Assembly (NCBI GenBank): GCA_964636985.1
Contig: CAZWSX010000005.1
Coordinates: 124,001-188,000 of the forward strand
DNA length: 64,000 bases
Source: CAZWSX01 sp964636985
Lineage (GTDB): Bacteria > Planctomycetota > Planctomycetia > Pirellulales > Pirellulaceae
Direction of reading: 5' to 3'
The position numbers and the translations under genes are program-made. The stretch's first letter is position 1. Each line of letters opens with the position of its first letter. Shown here one piece after another: positions 45,526 through 56,600 of the stretch. The notes beneath the pieces were generated by a model that searched no databases, was not told the DNA's origin, and was given only the letters and a program-made list of their open reading frames with translations.

Positions 45526-45711
45526 ATGTCAGGACCGACCATTTCGCAAGATGACATGTCGACTCGTCACAAAATTGTCCCGCCTTACATGTTGGTTTTG
45601 GTCTCGGTGATTGTGGCGGTGCTTGTGGCAATATTGGTGCTGGGAGTGAGTTCAGGAATGCTGACGCGATTCGGGCAACAGCCGGTGGCTGACGAGAAGG
45701 CGAAAGATTAA
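45526..45711 (+). CDS. small membrane protein, 61 residues
   Basis: The protein has one transmembrane helix (MLVLVSVIVAVLVAILVLGV) after a polar N-terminus that includes a possible second internal start at MSTRHK. GGAGAAG lies about 5 bases before the ATG. It is the last intact gene before the island edge at about 46.0 kb. Function unknown. Confidence 0.6.
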   Translation: MSGPTISQDDMSTRHKIVPPYMLVLVSVIVAVLVAILVLGVSSGMLTRFGQQPVADEKAKD

Positions 45712-45806
45712 TCTCGCCGCCGTAGAAGGGCGGCACGATGGATCACGCAGACGAGTTCGTTATCCATTAGGGCCAGGCCATAAAGGTAGCTTCTCTGGTT
45801 TTGCGA

Positions 45807-45995
45807 TTAAGATTTTCCGGCCACGTTATCTAGCACACTGCGAATCCGCCGCTCGACGTCCTCTTTCAGGACCGTCGTCAATAAGTTGAACATCTTCGGC
45901 CCTTCAACGATCAGGCGAGCGTTGGCTTTACCTTCTTCGTCGTGAATGTTGTTTACATGAGCGACGTCGTAGTGTACGGAAATGTCTCCTTTGTG
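45807..45995 (-). pseudogene. truncated paralogue of the 36913 gene
   Basis: The minus-strand frame reads GHKGDISVHYDVAHVNNIHDEEGK in its first part and ends in RRIRSVLDNVAGKS, matching residues 24-87 of the intact protein at 36913-37176. The first 20 or so residues are missing: at about 45991-45996 the sequence switches to an integrase relic on the opposite strand. The 5' end was therefore lost through recombination at the island boundary. Confidence 0.8.
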
Positions 45996-46484
45996 CCCTG
46001 GCCGCGACTCATGAACAATCTGCGAGCGAGTTTCGAGACCGACTTGTGGAAGGCGGTCCCGATTCACATCGCCGCCGCGATCCTGGGGCACAGTCCGAAG
46101 ATTGGCGCGAAGCACTACGTAACCGTGTCGGCCGAAGACGTACAAGCAGTGCTCAGCGCCGCGACCCCGGCGAGTCCACCATCGAGCGAGCCCGCTCCAG
46201 CCAAACAACCTGCGGGCACCAAGCAATCAACGGCCGCCGATGTTGCCCGCCACCATGCCCACCAGTCCGGTTTAATGGGGAGTATTGGCGAGCAAGGGCA
46301 GGAAGATGAGGAACCCGGAGAAAACCGCCCGATGCCCGTAATTGTCGAAGAATTGGCGGGTGACGATTTGAGTTCTAGTGGGCGGCATACGCCTCGAACG
46401 GCCCGCAGATTCTTTTGTACTTGCCGAACGATCGCTGAATCGTGGCACTACCAGCGGCCCTCCGTTTGTCAGCCATTCTCGTGA
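45996..46484 (+). pseudogene. tyrosine recombinase (phage integrase), C-terminal relic
   Basis: PWPRLMNNLRASFETDL followed by IHIAAAILGHSPKIGAKHYVTV is the box II end of a tyrosine recombinase: the conserved R (NNLRAS), the histidine/glycine segment (LGHS) and the catalytic tyrosine (HY). Everything upstream of PWPRL is missing, and the frame begins inside the broken gene on the other strand. The tail continues with the low-complexity sequence common after planctomycete integrases. The relic marks the left side of the accessory island; an active copy is not in the window. Confidence 0.72.
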
Positions 46485-46571
46485 AAGCTACTTGGCGAGT
46501 AATCGGACAGAGATACCGCGGCACCAACTTGCGGGTCCATCGCGCGACTCAACCGCGACCGCGAATGAACT

Positions 46572-48611
46572 TTACTTGATTTTTATTTGAGGACCTGACA
46601 AGCGAGAGATGACCGACTTAAAAGCGCGAATCCTGGCGATGACCCAGGGTTCTGAGGTCAGAGCGATGTCGTCGATGGTCTCACGCCACGTCAACAATGC
46701 ACTTACCGTCTCTTTTCGCCAAGGCCCTGCGGATGCGCGCTGTATCGGACTGGCCAGACCGCAGTTAATTGACATCAGGCAAAGATGAACAATAAGCTTC
46801 GCGGCTCGGTCATTTTCGCTAACGCGTTCCAGAGCAGAGGCAAGTACATGCGCCAGCGAAACAGCTGTCTCCTGCCGCTGACGCTGCTGTACTTCAGCAA
46901 AGACATCTAACATCTCGTCTAACACTAGAATCGGTATACGCTCCAGCAACGTGCGTCCTTCCGACGCCTTGGTCGCCCATGCAATCAACATTTCATCGAA
47001 TCGTTCTGTCGATGCCACTGCCTCTTGAAGAAAGTGAGAAAGAAACAACTGTTCGTGGTTTGGGAGGTCGAGAAATTTATCGAGCCGCATACGCACTTCT
47101 TGCGGGTCGTCGAATGCCTGCCTGAAAGAAATCAGCTCTCTGAAGGCATCCTGCTCACCCGTCGGAAGCAAATTGGCCCACGTTTTTAGTTGGGCACCGT
47201 GACCCGTGCTAGATATCCCATATGCATCGTAATAGTCCTTCCATCCCTGACTAATACAACTTGCAACCAGGTAGCCGCTAAGAATCTCACCGATCTTGGT
47301 GATGTGTTCGTCATCGCATTCACTAAGCAACGAATCCCCGGCGTGCTCATTGATCACGTTCAAGAGTGACATCGCCCAAACTGAAGCGACGTTGAGCGTT
47401 AAGTGATGAAACGACGACGGAACGGAAAAGCACCGTGCAACGATCCAACGGCGATAGGAAAGTTCCGTCTGAGGACGGATCACTCCCTTGATGACCGCTA
47501 CCGCCTGTGTGTTGCCGGCCTTAAATGTGCGGCAAAACTGCCCCGCCAGCCACCAGCCATAACAAGCCACTCTTTCGCCAGGCTGACCAGGATGAAGAGC
47601 ATCAATATGTTGCGTATAATGGGTGGCCGCTTCGCACAAAAGCTGCCATCGACTGGATTCGCCTTCCTCGACATTAGATCGTGTGACGCCAAGTACTGAC
47701 ATCAACTTTCTTGCGAACTCATTGGGTGAGTCGTCGACTAAGAACGATGGCGACTCCATCGCGATAACCAACGCGTGGAATTCAGCAATTGGAGTTCCTG
47801 CCTCTTGGGCCCACGTCCACACTTGTTTCCAAGTGACCGTTGCTGTCGGAAATCGAGTCCGCCACGCCTTCAACACCCCCGCTGCACTCGCTGCCCCACG
47901 CAAAGGCACGTAACCCATTGTCCAAAGGTATTCGGTTAGAGCAGCCTCTACCGTGGAGTTACTCGCGATCCGTTCGATCAGCTCACCGAGTTCGGCGGCC
48001 TGTTGACTCGCACTCCAAATTGAAGGGCGGAAGAAGCTGAGTGATTCAAATCGCGGTTGCAACACAGCACGACTGTAAAATCCACTCCCGTCTTTGTAAC
48101 CTCGCACTACGCATTGAGAAAACGCAGCAAATTGCAACTTAATATCCTGTCGCATTGCATCCGCAACTTGAACTGCCGCCATCCGCCACTGCTCAACCTC
48201 ATCAGCGTTGATGCTGTCAAAGGAATCATTGAACAGGCCTATAGACCTTTCGGTTAGCCAAGGATCTTTGGACGCGATTATCCGTCGAATGTAACCCGCC
48301 GCGGCCCGCCGTATCTCATTCTCAGGTCGAAGAAGCAGTGTGTTGACTTCAAGTACAGACACACTCTTGCGATCTTCGACAAAGATCAAAGGTCCCAAAG
48401 GCCCAAACTCATCGAACGTGACATTCCTGCCAAGTACTGCGACCGTGTCAGGGGGTAGTGTTGGTGCATTTGCGTCCTCAAAAAAACCTAAGTGTTGAAA
48501 ACGACTGACGTCAATTGGATCAACGCCCGTGTCGGCGGTATGCAAAGCAGCGATTTGCATCATCCTTGTGCGGAATTCTGCAGGCACTTGTGAATCGTCA
48601 ATCGACGGCAT
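46572..48611 (-). CDS. unknown 679-residue protein, last gene of a putative defence cassette
   Basis: The product starts MPSIDDSQVPAEFRTRMMQI and is mostly helical, with many tryptophans and no signal peptide or membrane helix. Helical repeats seem likely from about residue 120 onward. I recognise no catalytic motif. Its start overlaps the end of the TPR/PIN-like gene by 14 bases, so the two are almost certainly translated together and probably interact. The third gene upstream is a nucleoside-phosphorylase-domain protein. Together they look like a three-gene conflict (anti-phage) system in which this protein could be a sensor or scaffold; that role is inference. Confidence 0.7.
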   Translation of the reverse strand: MPSIDDSQVPAEFRTRMMQIAALHTADTGVDPIDVSRFQHLGFFEDANAPTLPPDTVAVLGRNVTFDEFGPLGPLIFVEDRKSVSVLEVNTLLLRPENEIRRAAAGYIRRIIASKDPWLTERSIGLFNDSFDSINADEVEQWRMAAVQVADAMRQDIKLQFAAFSQCVVRGYKDGSGFYSRAVLQPRFESLSFFRPSIWSASQQAAELGELIERIASNSTVEAALTEYLWTMGYVPLRGAASAAGVLKAWRTRFPTATVTWKQVWTWAQEAGTPIAEFHALVIAMESPSFLVDDSPNEFARKLMSVLGVTRSNVEEGESSRWQLLCEAATHYTQHIDALHPGQPGERVACYGWWLAGQFCRTFKAGNTQAVAVIKGVIRPQTELSYRRWIVARCFSVPSSFHHLTLNVASVWAMSLLNVINEHAGDSLLSECDDEHITKIGEILSGYLVASCISQGWKDYYDAYGISSTGHGAQLKTWANLLPTGEQDAFRELISFRQAFDDPQEVRMRLDKFLDLPNHEQLFLSHFLQEAVASTERFDEMLIAWATKASEGRTLLERIPILVLDEMLDVFAEVQQRQRQETAVSLAHVLASALERVSENDRAAKLIVHLCLMSINCGLASPIQRASAGPWRKETVSALLTWRETIDDIALTSEPWVIARIRAFKSVISRLSGPQIKIK

Positions 48612-51600
48612 TTATCGCCTCCACTCCTATCTTGAGCAAATCTTCATCAGTTTTTCCGATGGCCTTCGTCAACGCACGTATCGCAGCATTCGCTCTGCGA
48701 ACGTCTTCAATACAAGTGAATTGAACGATGGCCATTTGAATGGCCCCCTGGGCAACGGCAGTTGGCACATTTCCGCCGATGTCTGACAGCCAAAGACCCT
48801 TAGGGCATGAAGGAAGGAGCTCTTCACCGGCCCACTTCGTAAGGAAGGTCGCGGCACTGTCGGAGAACGCAGCATCACTCCACACGGCCGCTAAGAAGCC
48901 GACAATTTCTTCAGTCCAGCTTGTAACAAGTCTTGCCGCCATAGGCATCGGAGGGTCTGACTGTTCCAGACCGCAATGTAGTCCCGGATCGCGCAAGCAG
49001 TCATGTAAATAAAACGAGACGTCGAGAAGCGCGTCTCCAGGTAGATCAGGCATACTTTCGATGGCCCAAGCACGCATCATTTCCGACGACGGAATGATGA
49101 ATCGATACCGCCATCTCATTAGAGTTCGGAATAAAGACGCCCCCTTTGCGACGGCGAAGCTCCTCGTTCGCCACATTTGCTCGATGAGCGCATCCGTACC
49201 GAAGACGACCGGCACAGTGTCTAGCTCTTCTTGCAACGAAAGTACTTGAAGAACCCGGTCGTCAACCAACAGCGGTAACGATCGTGACTTCGCCACCTTC
49301 AGTGAATCGAAATAAAGTGAGGCTGCTTCAAAATCCGACAAATCATCATTCTTACTGAGATGTTCCTCGCCAAGCGGCTGCCACGACACCTCACCGCGGT
49401 CAGCGAGCGAAGCCACGCAAGACCAAAGCGAGTCGTGTGCCGCTTTTGCCCCACGGGCTACATCGTAGGCGTTTAACTCTCTTGCTACCTCAGTCACATC
49501 TTCCTGCGCGATACACACGTCGAAGGCAGAAAGAGTCGAGTCGAATATCTTTCGATTTGCAAGGCTTCGAAGGCTGCTTAACGCGATACGAACACAATCA
49601 CCTGCTCTCAATGTCTTTGTTGCATTTTTTGGCTTGTGTGCAATATCAAGGAGTTCGTTCGACGCCTCGGGGGAGACCCGCTGGATACGCTGTAGCTCCT
49701 CTAACAAGTCGCGAAACTTAAGAGCCTCATCGCTGTGCTCGCCGTACTCGTCGATCAACAAGCCGCTACTGCCAGTGAAAGATATCGCTCGAATCCGTCC
49801 CTTGCGCACTTCTTTGTCGATCGCCTTTAGTTCTTCCTCTCTTGAAGGTTGGTGTTGCCCAAACTTATCCGCATCACGCACTCTAATTCCGCCGTACGAT
49901 TGCGGTAGGACAATAGTTCCGGCATACTTCGTCACATCTTCAAGAATGCCCAATTGATGTAACGTGATCAACGCTGATAAATCGACGACCACAGGTAAAC
50001 CAGGTTTCGAACACTCAATCCTGCGCAACGGTCGCTCTACGCCGCCAGGTCGCACCATAAACCCGTTGGTCGAGTAGATCGAAAAGGCAGCACGAGTTAA
50101 GGATTCCTCCGACAGCCAGGCCAACTCCTGAGTATGAAGCGTCCATGCCCACACGGGGGCATTGTTTAGGACTTCTTCCGCGAATAACCAAGGCATCTGT
50201 CCGTTCACAATCTTGCCATGCAAAAGCTCTCTCCGAGATTGAAACGCCCGTCCACGTTCCAATAACTGCTCGAGCGTCCCTTCTTGCATCAACTCCTTCG
50301 GTACCTGGCCCTGCTGTCGCAAATCGACTAGTCGTGCGAAGGCCTTACTCGCAAGCGCATCTTGGCCGGCGGCGTGGCTTGCATGCATGTATTCGACAAC
50401 AAAACGTGGTTCGTCCCAATGGTTACTGGCGACCGACTCAAGGAGCCTAAACGCCTCACTCACTCTTGACGCTGCCTGCAAGAGCTGCGATTGGTAGAGA
50501 ATTACATTAAGGCGAGGAGCGGCTACCTCACACAAGGGCTTCAGGACATCTATAGCTTCGCCAATATGAGCGGTGTTCGTAAGGCAGTGAGCAAGTGCTA
50601 GTCGATGTTCTGCATGGCCGGGAAACAACCGAACTAGGCGCTGCAGATGTGGCGTTGCTTGCGCAAAGTCGCCCAATTGCATATAAGCCCAAGCGAGGTT
50701 GTTCAGCTCTGGCCCACTATCGGGCTTTTTGGCAAGAAGTGCGAGTAAGCTGCGAACCGCACTGCCGTAGCGTTTTCGCGCAAGTGACGCTTGCACACAT
50801 CGCCTCATTACATCTGGATGCGGCAGTAGCTCACTAGCCTTCTCCCAGGCAAGCTGGGCTTCGTCATCGCGTTTTTCACGTTCGCACAACTGTGCATGCG
50901 CTTGCCACCATACAGCGTCCTTTTCCTCTCGAACCTCCTCTAGCCGTCTTCTTGAACTAGTGAGATCATCGCCAGCTAGGAACTGTGCGGATTCTAAGAC
51001 ACCGATCCACAAAGTATTTTGAGGCTGTAGCAACCGCAGTATCTCTGCAGTTCTCTTCAGCTCTATAGAACCGCAACGTCCGGCTGTTTCGAAAAGCGCT
51101 AGTGCTGCAGCATCCTTCTCAGATTCACTAGTCGCCTTCTCGGACAGAGCAACCAGTGCAGCAAAGGCGTCTCTGTGACGATCGAACAGATCTCGCTCAA
51201 GCAGAGCCGCTAAGTAGGCTGCCTGAAAGTCACTCGGATGATCACGACGCAACCGAGTCGGAATCGAGTCGGGACACTTCATTATTGAGCGAAGGCAAAG
51301 TTCTGCCACGAGCAAGGGAATTGGGGTATGGTTTAGCAACAACTTCCCACACTTATCAACGGCGTCTTTTATGTTGTTGATGTGCGCAACGTAGATCGCA
51401 TAAGTTACCGCGGCAACTTCAAGGCTTGTCTGCATCGAGCGATTGGCTCGAACAAGCGAAAGGATTGGATCAAGAGCGGTTAAAGTGTATCTGGCGGTAT
51501 CTTTTTCCGCGGGTGTCCACTCGGTCTTGCTGAGGAGCGACTCCTTCGCGTAAGTATCCCGGAGACGATCAACAATTCCTTCTGCTAGCGCCACCCGGGC

Positions 51601-51924
51601 GCGACGAACCACCGTGGCGTCGCTCGATTCGTCCGCCGCGTCTATGCACCTTTTTGCATTCGTCAAATCTCGCTGGTAGGCAAACACCTGAGCGGCCAGA
51701 TCAACCCATCTTTCGTCAAGGCGTCGATCACATATCAATGCATTGGCTTCGTCGAAACGACGAGCTCGCATGAGAATAAGAAGTGCACCTCGCAACTTGA
51801 TGGAATCCGTCGGCACTCCAAGAACCGCAAGCGCAGCATCAGTCCCCTCGACGAGTTCGGCCTCATTTGCTGCCAAAACGGCAAGACGGGAAATTTGCTC
51901 AGCGGTAACGCTACCTAAAGACAC
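48598..51924 (-). CDS. large TPR-repeat protein with PIN-like domain (TPR-GreAB-C-PIN-type)
   Basis: Of 1108 residues, roughly 1-560 are TPR-like helical repeats (for example ELNNLAWAYMQLGDFAQATPHL near residue 405). After a linker, PVVVDLSALITLHQLGIL (about residue 640) is a strand plus acidic residue as in PIN-fold nucleases, and LPLLVDDRVLQVLSL (about 885) looks like the second acidic strand of the fold. This organisation recalls the TPR-GreA/B-C-PIN proteins described in computational surveys of bacterial conflict systems; I assign it from memory. The predicted action is RNA cleavage, unproven here. Its start overlaps the end of the phosphorylase-domain gene by 10 bases, and the 679-residue gene overlaps its own end by 14. 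Confidence 0.72.
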   Translation of the reverse strand: MSLGSVTAEQISRLAVLAANEAELVEGTDAALAVLGVPTDSIKLRGALLILMRARRFDEANALICDRRLDERWVDLAAQVFAYQRDLTNAKRCIDAADESSDATVVRRARVALAEGIVDRLRDTYAKESLLSKTEWTPAEKDTARYTLTALDPILSLVRANRSMQTSLEVAAVTYAIYVAHINNIKDAVDKCGKLLLNHTPIPLLVAELCLRSIMKCPDSIPTRLRRDHPSDFQAAYLAALLERDLFDRHRDAFAALVALSEKATSESEKDAAALALFETAGRCGSIELKRTAEILRLLQPQNTLWIGVLESAQFLAGDDLTSSRRRLEEVREEKDAVWWQAHAQLCEREKRDDEAQLAWEKASELLPHPDVMRRCVQASLARKRYGSAVRSLLALLAKKPDSGPELNNLAWAYMQLGDFAQATPHLQRLVRLFPGHAEHRLALAHCLTNTAHIGEAIDVLKPLCEVAAPRLNVILYQSQLLQAASRVSEAFRLLESVASNHWDEPRFVVEYMHASHAAGQDALASKAFARLVDLRQQGQVPKELMQEGTLEQLLERGRAFQSRRELLHGKIVNGQMPWLFAEEVLNNAPVWAWTLHTQELAWLSEESLTRAAFSIYSTNGFMVRPGGVERPLRRIECSKPGLPVVVDLSALITLHQLGILEDVTKYAGTIVLPQSYGGIRVRDADKFGQHQPSREEELKAIDKEVRKGRIRAISFTGSSGLLIDEYGEHSDEALKFRDLLEELQRIQRVSPEASNELLDIAHKPKNATKTLRAGDCVRIALSSLRSLANRKIFDSTLSAFDVCIAQEDVTEVARELNAYDVARGAKAAHDSLWSCVASLADRGEVSWQPLGEEHLSKNDDLSDFEAASLYFDSLKVAKSRSLPLLVDDRVLQVLSLQEELDTVPVVFGTDALIEQMWRTRSFAVAKGASLFRTLMRWRYRFIIPSSEMMRAWAIESMPDLPGDALLDVSFYLHDCLRDPGLHCGLEQSDPPMPMAARLVTSWTEEIVGFLAAVWSDAAFSDSAATFLTKWAGEELLPSCPKGLWLSDIGGNVPTAVAQGAIQMAIVQFTCIEDVRRANAAIRALTKAIGKTDEDLLKIGVEAINAVD

Positions 51925-53483
51925 TTTTCGGCCTCTCCTCGTAAGTATCGCAGCCTCGTCGGATCTGTAACTAAGCCCAACTGGCGCCGTTCGAGCTGGG
52001 TTCGTGATTCAACCTGAGCGAGCATTGTCCATCCAGCAAGAGCGACTGCCCCAGCCCTCGGGAGCAACTCAAGTTCTTTTTCCAACTGCATGCAGTGCGG
52101 CTGAAATTTCTCGAGGTCGGCGTGCTCCTTTAACAACTGTTGAATCACCTTGGTTAGGTCTTCGACCTGCCCGTGCCGGCGCAATAGGAGTTCTTGCTCG
52201 TTAGTAAGACCGGCCGCCGCAGGGATACCTAGGCCAGTCGCTGGGGAGCCAAGTTCCACGGAAGTGAAATGTTGTCGCATTACCGTCGCTCGGGGTATGG
52301 TTTCGCTTTTGCGTTCGCCTTGTGTCAACGCGTCGTGTCCCTCTATGCTCGACAGTGTATGATTTTCAATCGGGAATGCAGGAGAACTCGGGAGAAGTAA
52401 ACGCCGATCCTGCGAACCAGGTTGACGAGGAAGATACGCCAAAATCGTTCGCGTATAGGCGGCTGCCGCCAGAGCGGCGTAGTTGTGCCAAGCGTCGCCC
52501 TTTTCCGAGTTGCAGTAATCGCACGTGCCACGAACGACAATGTAGCCCACCTGCGACAGCCAAGACAAATCTGCAACTCCCGAGCTCTCCATTTCTATAG
52601 CCTTTAACGCGTGCCGGCGTCGCAATTCATTTCGTCTACGCGGATCTGCCTGTACAACATTAGCCGCACCGATCGGACCATAAAATACTCGCGGACGGCC
52701 CGATCTTCTTTGATCATCCTTAGGATGAGGAATTGGGAGCTCATTCTTATCGTCTATCAGAAGGTCTAGTGCGTCGTCTGGTCGCTTCCACTGTTCTGGA
52801 TTCCCGACCATTTCCAGAAACTTATCCACAAATGACTCCCACAACCGTAATCTACTATTGCTGAGAGTACGCTGATCCGCGTCTATGCGTCGAACTGCGG
52901 CGAGAAGCTGTGGACAGGGTGGACGTGGAGATCCACGACACTCAAAACCTTCGAGCGAGTTAACCTCCGCGCTGTCACGAGTCATTCGCGGGTGATCGAT
53001 CCCAAGCATGCGAAGCACCCCCCAAAACATCCTAGAAGCGATTCCGCGGGATGAAGGCTTAGGCCTCGTTAGGCGAGGATCTCTTTGTTTGCCTCGATCA
53101 TATTGGATCACACCAGTCCGATCACAAACTACGATGTCGCCAAGCCTCACGTGGCTTTCGGGAGACTCCGGATGTGGAACGGCCCCCGCGATTCCACACA
53201 TAATCAGTCCTCGTATTCGGTGACAATGCTCGAGCATGCTTGCGCCGCCGAGAGCGGCCGCATTGTTTCCTGCATCGGAGAGTAGCGTTATGGCAACTAC
53301 ATGGCTTCCGCTCCCCTTGGCGGGAACCTCACATACATGGCAAGTAAGCATTCCAGCTGCTGCTGGGCGCGTCAATTCTTGTCCATTCAACCGCGGGTCT
53401 ATCACGCCGCGGCAAGCTGCGTATTCTTCAGGAAGCGCCGTAAGAATGCCATAATCGACGTCTGATAGGTCAAGCTCAGCCAC
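51915..53483 (-). CDS. nucleoside phosphorylase-domain effector-type protein
   Basis: The first 360 of 522 residues match the PNP/UDP phosphorylase fold: VDYGILTALPEEYAA at the start, MCGIAGAVPHPESP in the phosphate/nucleoside loop, and IEMESSGVADLSW plus VVRGTCDYCNSEKGDAWHNYAA at the active site. In conflict systems such domains act as effectors that cleave nucleosides or nucleotides. The C-terminal 150 residues form a helical, coiled-coil-like segment (LLLRRHGQVEDLTKVIQQLL) that could bind the next protein. It is the first gene of the overlapping three-gene cassette and lies 155 bases downstream of the SIR2-Argonaute gene. Confidence 0.85.
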   Translation of the reverse strand: MAELDLSDVDYGILTALPEEYAACRGVIDPRLNGQELTRPAAAGMLTCHVCEVPAKGSGSHVVAITLLSDAGNNAAALGGASMLEHCHRIRGLIMCGIAGAVPHPESPESHVRLGDIVVCDRTGVIQYDRGKQRDPRLTRPKPSSRGIASRMFWGVLRMLGIDHPRMTRDSAEVNSLEGFECRGSPRPPCPQLLAAVRRIDADQRTLSNSRLRLWESFVDKFLEMVGNPEQWKRPDDALDLLIDDKNELPIPHPKDDQRRSGRPRVFYGPIGAANVVQADPRRRNELRRRHALKAIEMESSGVADLSWLSQVGYIVVRGTCDYCNSEKGDAWHNYAALAAAAYTRTILAYLPRQPGSQDRRLLLPSSPAFPIENHTLSSIEGHDALTQGERKSETIPRATVMRQHFTSVELGSPATGLGIPAAAGLTNEQELLLRRHGQVEDLTKVIQQLLKEHADLEKFQPHCMQLEKELELLPRAGAVALAGWTMLAQVESRTQLERRQLGLVTDPTRLRYLRGEAEKCL

Positions 53484-53638
53484 TTGCTGCCATCCGTTGG
53501 TTGTCGAGATTGGCCCGAATTATACAGACTGTTTTCAACTTATTGGGCATTGTTTGTTGCGTTGTAATGAGCAGCACGTTTCCTGCGACGAGAAGCCACG
53601 GCCGAAGGCGTTAAAGAGCATCGCGGCGCATTCAGACT

Positions 53639-56600
53639 TTAAATGAAGAGCCTGAAGTCGTACGTCTTTGGCCGGAATGAATTCAGCAGCGAGCCAATAC
53701 GCGCTATCTCGTTCGATGATTGAACAGTTGCAGGAAGTTTCGTGTAAAGATCGAATGTATTCCAGTTCATCTTGGATAGCCCTAAGATCTCTTCCGCTAA
53801 TTGCCTTAGATCCGATGCGCCACAATGGCGTCGTAGGGTAAGCGGAGCAGGAATGCGACGTTTGCCCTGGTAGTAAGGTCTGCCCCGTCCGACAGCCGAG
53901 GTCCCGCCATGAACCCAAAGAAGCGCCGTAAAATCATCCAGACGAACCACGCTACCCCGTCGAACTGGATAGCTGTCCTGCTGGAGATTACCGTTCGAAT
54001 CAAACTGCGACGCGATATAGCGGAGCGAGTCATCAATAACGACTTCGAGCATGTCGATCTGAGACACGCCACTCAATCCTTCGCGCAATCCAAGCTGTTC
54101 ATCGCGAGTAAATCGTGTGCGTTTATGAATCACCACGCGATCAGGCAAGCGAGACCGAGATTCGAAAAACAGCTCCCGTATCTGTTCGCCAATGCGACGA
54201 GCATCGTCGCGTGAGAGGAAAGGGTTTCTGCCATAGAAGATCGGATTCTCGACTTGGCTCAATCGATACTGCAAGCCTTCCCCACGAGAACTATAGATGT
54301 GACTGCAACCCATCACGACTTGTTTGCCTTGTTCCCTCGTGGAGTCGTTGCTGATTCCCAAACCGACATAAGCGCTGTTGCGATCCAGGCCATCTAGCAC
54401 CCAGGGGGTCCGCATTGCCTTGACGTAGAAGGCGAGGGAGAGCCACCACCACACTCGGCACTGGAGAGTATCCGCCAGCGTGTTCTGTTCTAGGAATTGT
54501 GTGCCGATGCCGCGTTGAACACTGCTCGCTTTGACAAAATCATGTACGTCGAAACGTTCGGTCTCAGTCGAGTAACCTCTCAGTCGCGTCCATCGTTCGG
54601 GAAAGAAAATGAGCACGACGTGAGGCGCATGAACTGCTTGAAGCATGTCGATGCAGCGGTTGATGTTTCTCGCAACCTCCAGACACTGCGCACGTTCATC
54701 GCTTCCAAGCGGTTCCGGACACACTGACCACCCCGCTGAACCAGGTTCTGCTATCGCTAAAGGAAGGCCGAAGGCATTCGTAAACCCTGGAAACGTCGGG
54801 AGGTAATCTGCCTCCGATTTGCCGGGAGTGATCTGTCTTTCAGCCGTGCCGAGATAATTTTGCAGAATCCGTGTTTCTACTTTGGGGCAAACTACTCCAA
54901 TTCGAACTTCCGGACCGATTTGTTGTTGCGTTAGAGGATAGTCAAATGGCCGATTCCGAAGAATTCCGCGAACTGGATGCGGGTCTCGCGCATCCCCTTT
55001 CCCTGCTTTGTTTGAGAATAGAAGTTGCGGTTCGCTAATCTCCATGCCGCGTTGCTTTAGAAATGGTTGCAGTTTCGGCTGGACTCGAACGATGGGAGCA
55101 CCGCGGTTGCCGAGGATCTCAGCGAACAATGGGGCCTTCCGGACCAAGAAACGAAAAGTTGACGCGCAATTTGGAGGGAACTCGTAGAGTCTTTGCGGGG
55201 AGTCCGTTGCCAGTAGCGTCTGACGCCAGTAATTCACGGCGTCGTTGAATTCGCGATTGTGTTGGTATCCAAGAGTTCGAAGTTTAATTGCATCGGCAAC
55301 TGATCGATCGACGGGATTCTTATCGTGATCCAGAATCTTCACTGAAGGCTTGAGAATTAGATTGAGCCGACCGTCCAACTGACGAAATGACAATTGCACG
55401 GAATTGCACGCGAGGTACGAACTGCCTTGGTGATGCTCGATTTGCGCACGATCAACGCTCCATAACTCTCGCCAATCGTCGGTGGCGAGGCCATGTGCAT
55501 TTGCCATGCTTTTTAGGAGCGACGAACGAAAAAGAGAAGTGATTGCGCCGTCCTCTCGTCGATCGTCACTGAACAGTGGAGTTCGCTTCGGCCGGTCTTT
55601 TATATTGTCGCCAAAGCAACTCGCTATTTCGTCGACAGCTCCAAGTGCAAGGACCTGCCCTTTAAACGGAACTGCCACGACATTCTTGTTCCGTGTTTGG
55701 TCGCGAATCCAAGACCAAACGTACTCTCCAGGCCACGACTTCAATTCAAACGAGATTGCCTCGGAAGGGCATTCAATTTCAAATGCGTTACTTTTGATAA
55801 CTGCGGTTGGGTGGTCACCCGTGACTTCGAAACGCCGACGGCCATCAGGCGCGCCGCCTGCGTTATCCGATAGGAGTTTTACGACTTGTTCGCGGCCAGT
55901 ACCATCGAGGCAATGAAGAGCGAGTCGAACCATCAAATCATCGAAGCCCTGTGAGGGGACAATGAAGGCCGTTCGCCCGTGCGCTCTGGCGTGTGTTAGG
56001 AGCGTCCGAACAGTCGGTGCTACATTGGATGGGTCCTGAACACACCAATAAATCGGTGCAGTTCCTGGGCGGGATAGTCCTTGGTGGAACGCCTGCATTA
56101 TTGAATCGTCCCGTCCACTGTAGCCACAGACAATCATTGGAGTGTTCGTCAATTCGTGGATTAGGGCGTCTTCTAGCTGTTGTTCTTGGCGTTGCAGCTC
56201 GTCAGCGGTGTTTTTTAGCGCGTCGTAACGATAGTCCCCGTGCAATGCCACCACGATCAGTTCGCCTGAGTGAGCTGTACGAACGACGCGATGCGTGCAG
56301 TCGATTCCAACTTCGACTGGCGTTATGCCGTGGGCGCCCAATGAACGTGTAGCCAACTGATCGAAGTTGGTTGTCCAAACAGAACGTATGAGTTGTTTCG
56401 CGGCTAGTGCGCCGATGATGCGATAGCCCACATGGGGCTGAGATGCGCGAATTTTCTCGTGAAAGAATCTGCGCCGGCTTTCCGAAACCGGATAGCACGA
56501 TTCGATGAAAACGCTGTATTCGCTCGGGTGGCCAGAGGGTGGATACAAACCTTGTCTGTCCAGCCATTGTTGAATTCTCGCTCGAACACTCTCAAGCGTG

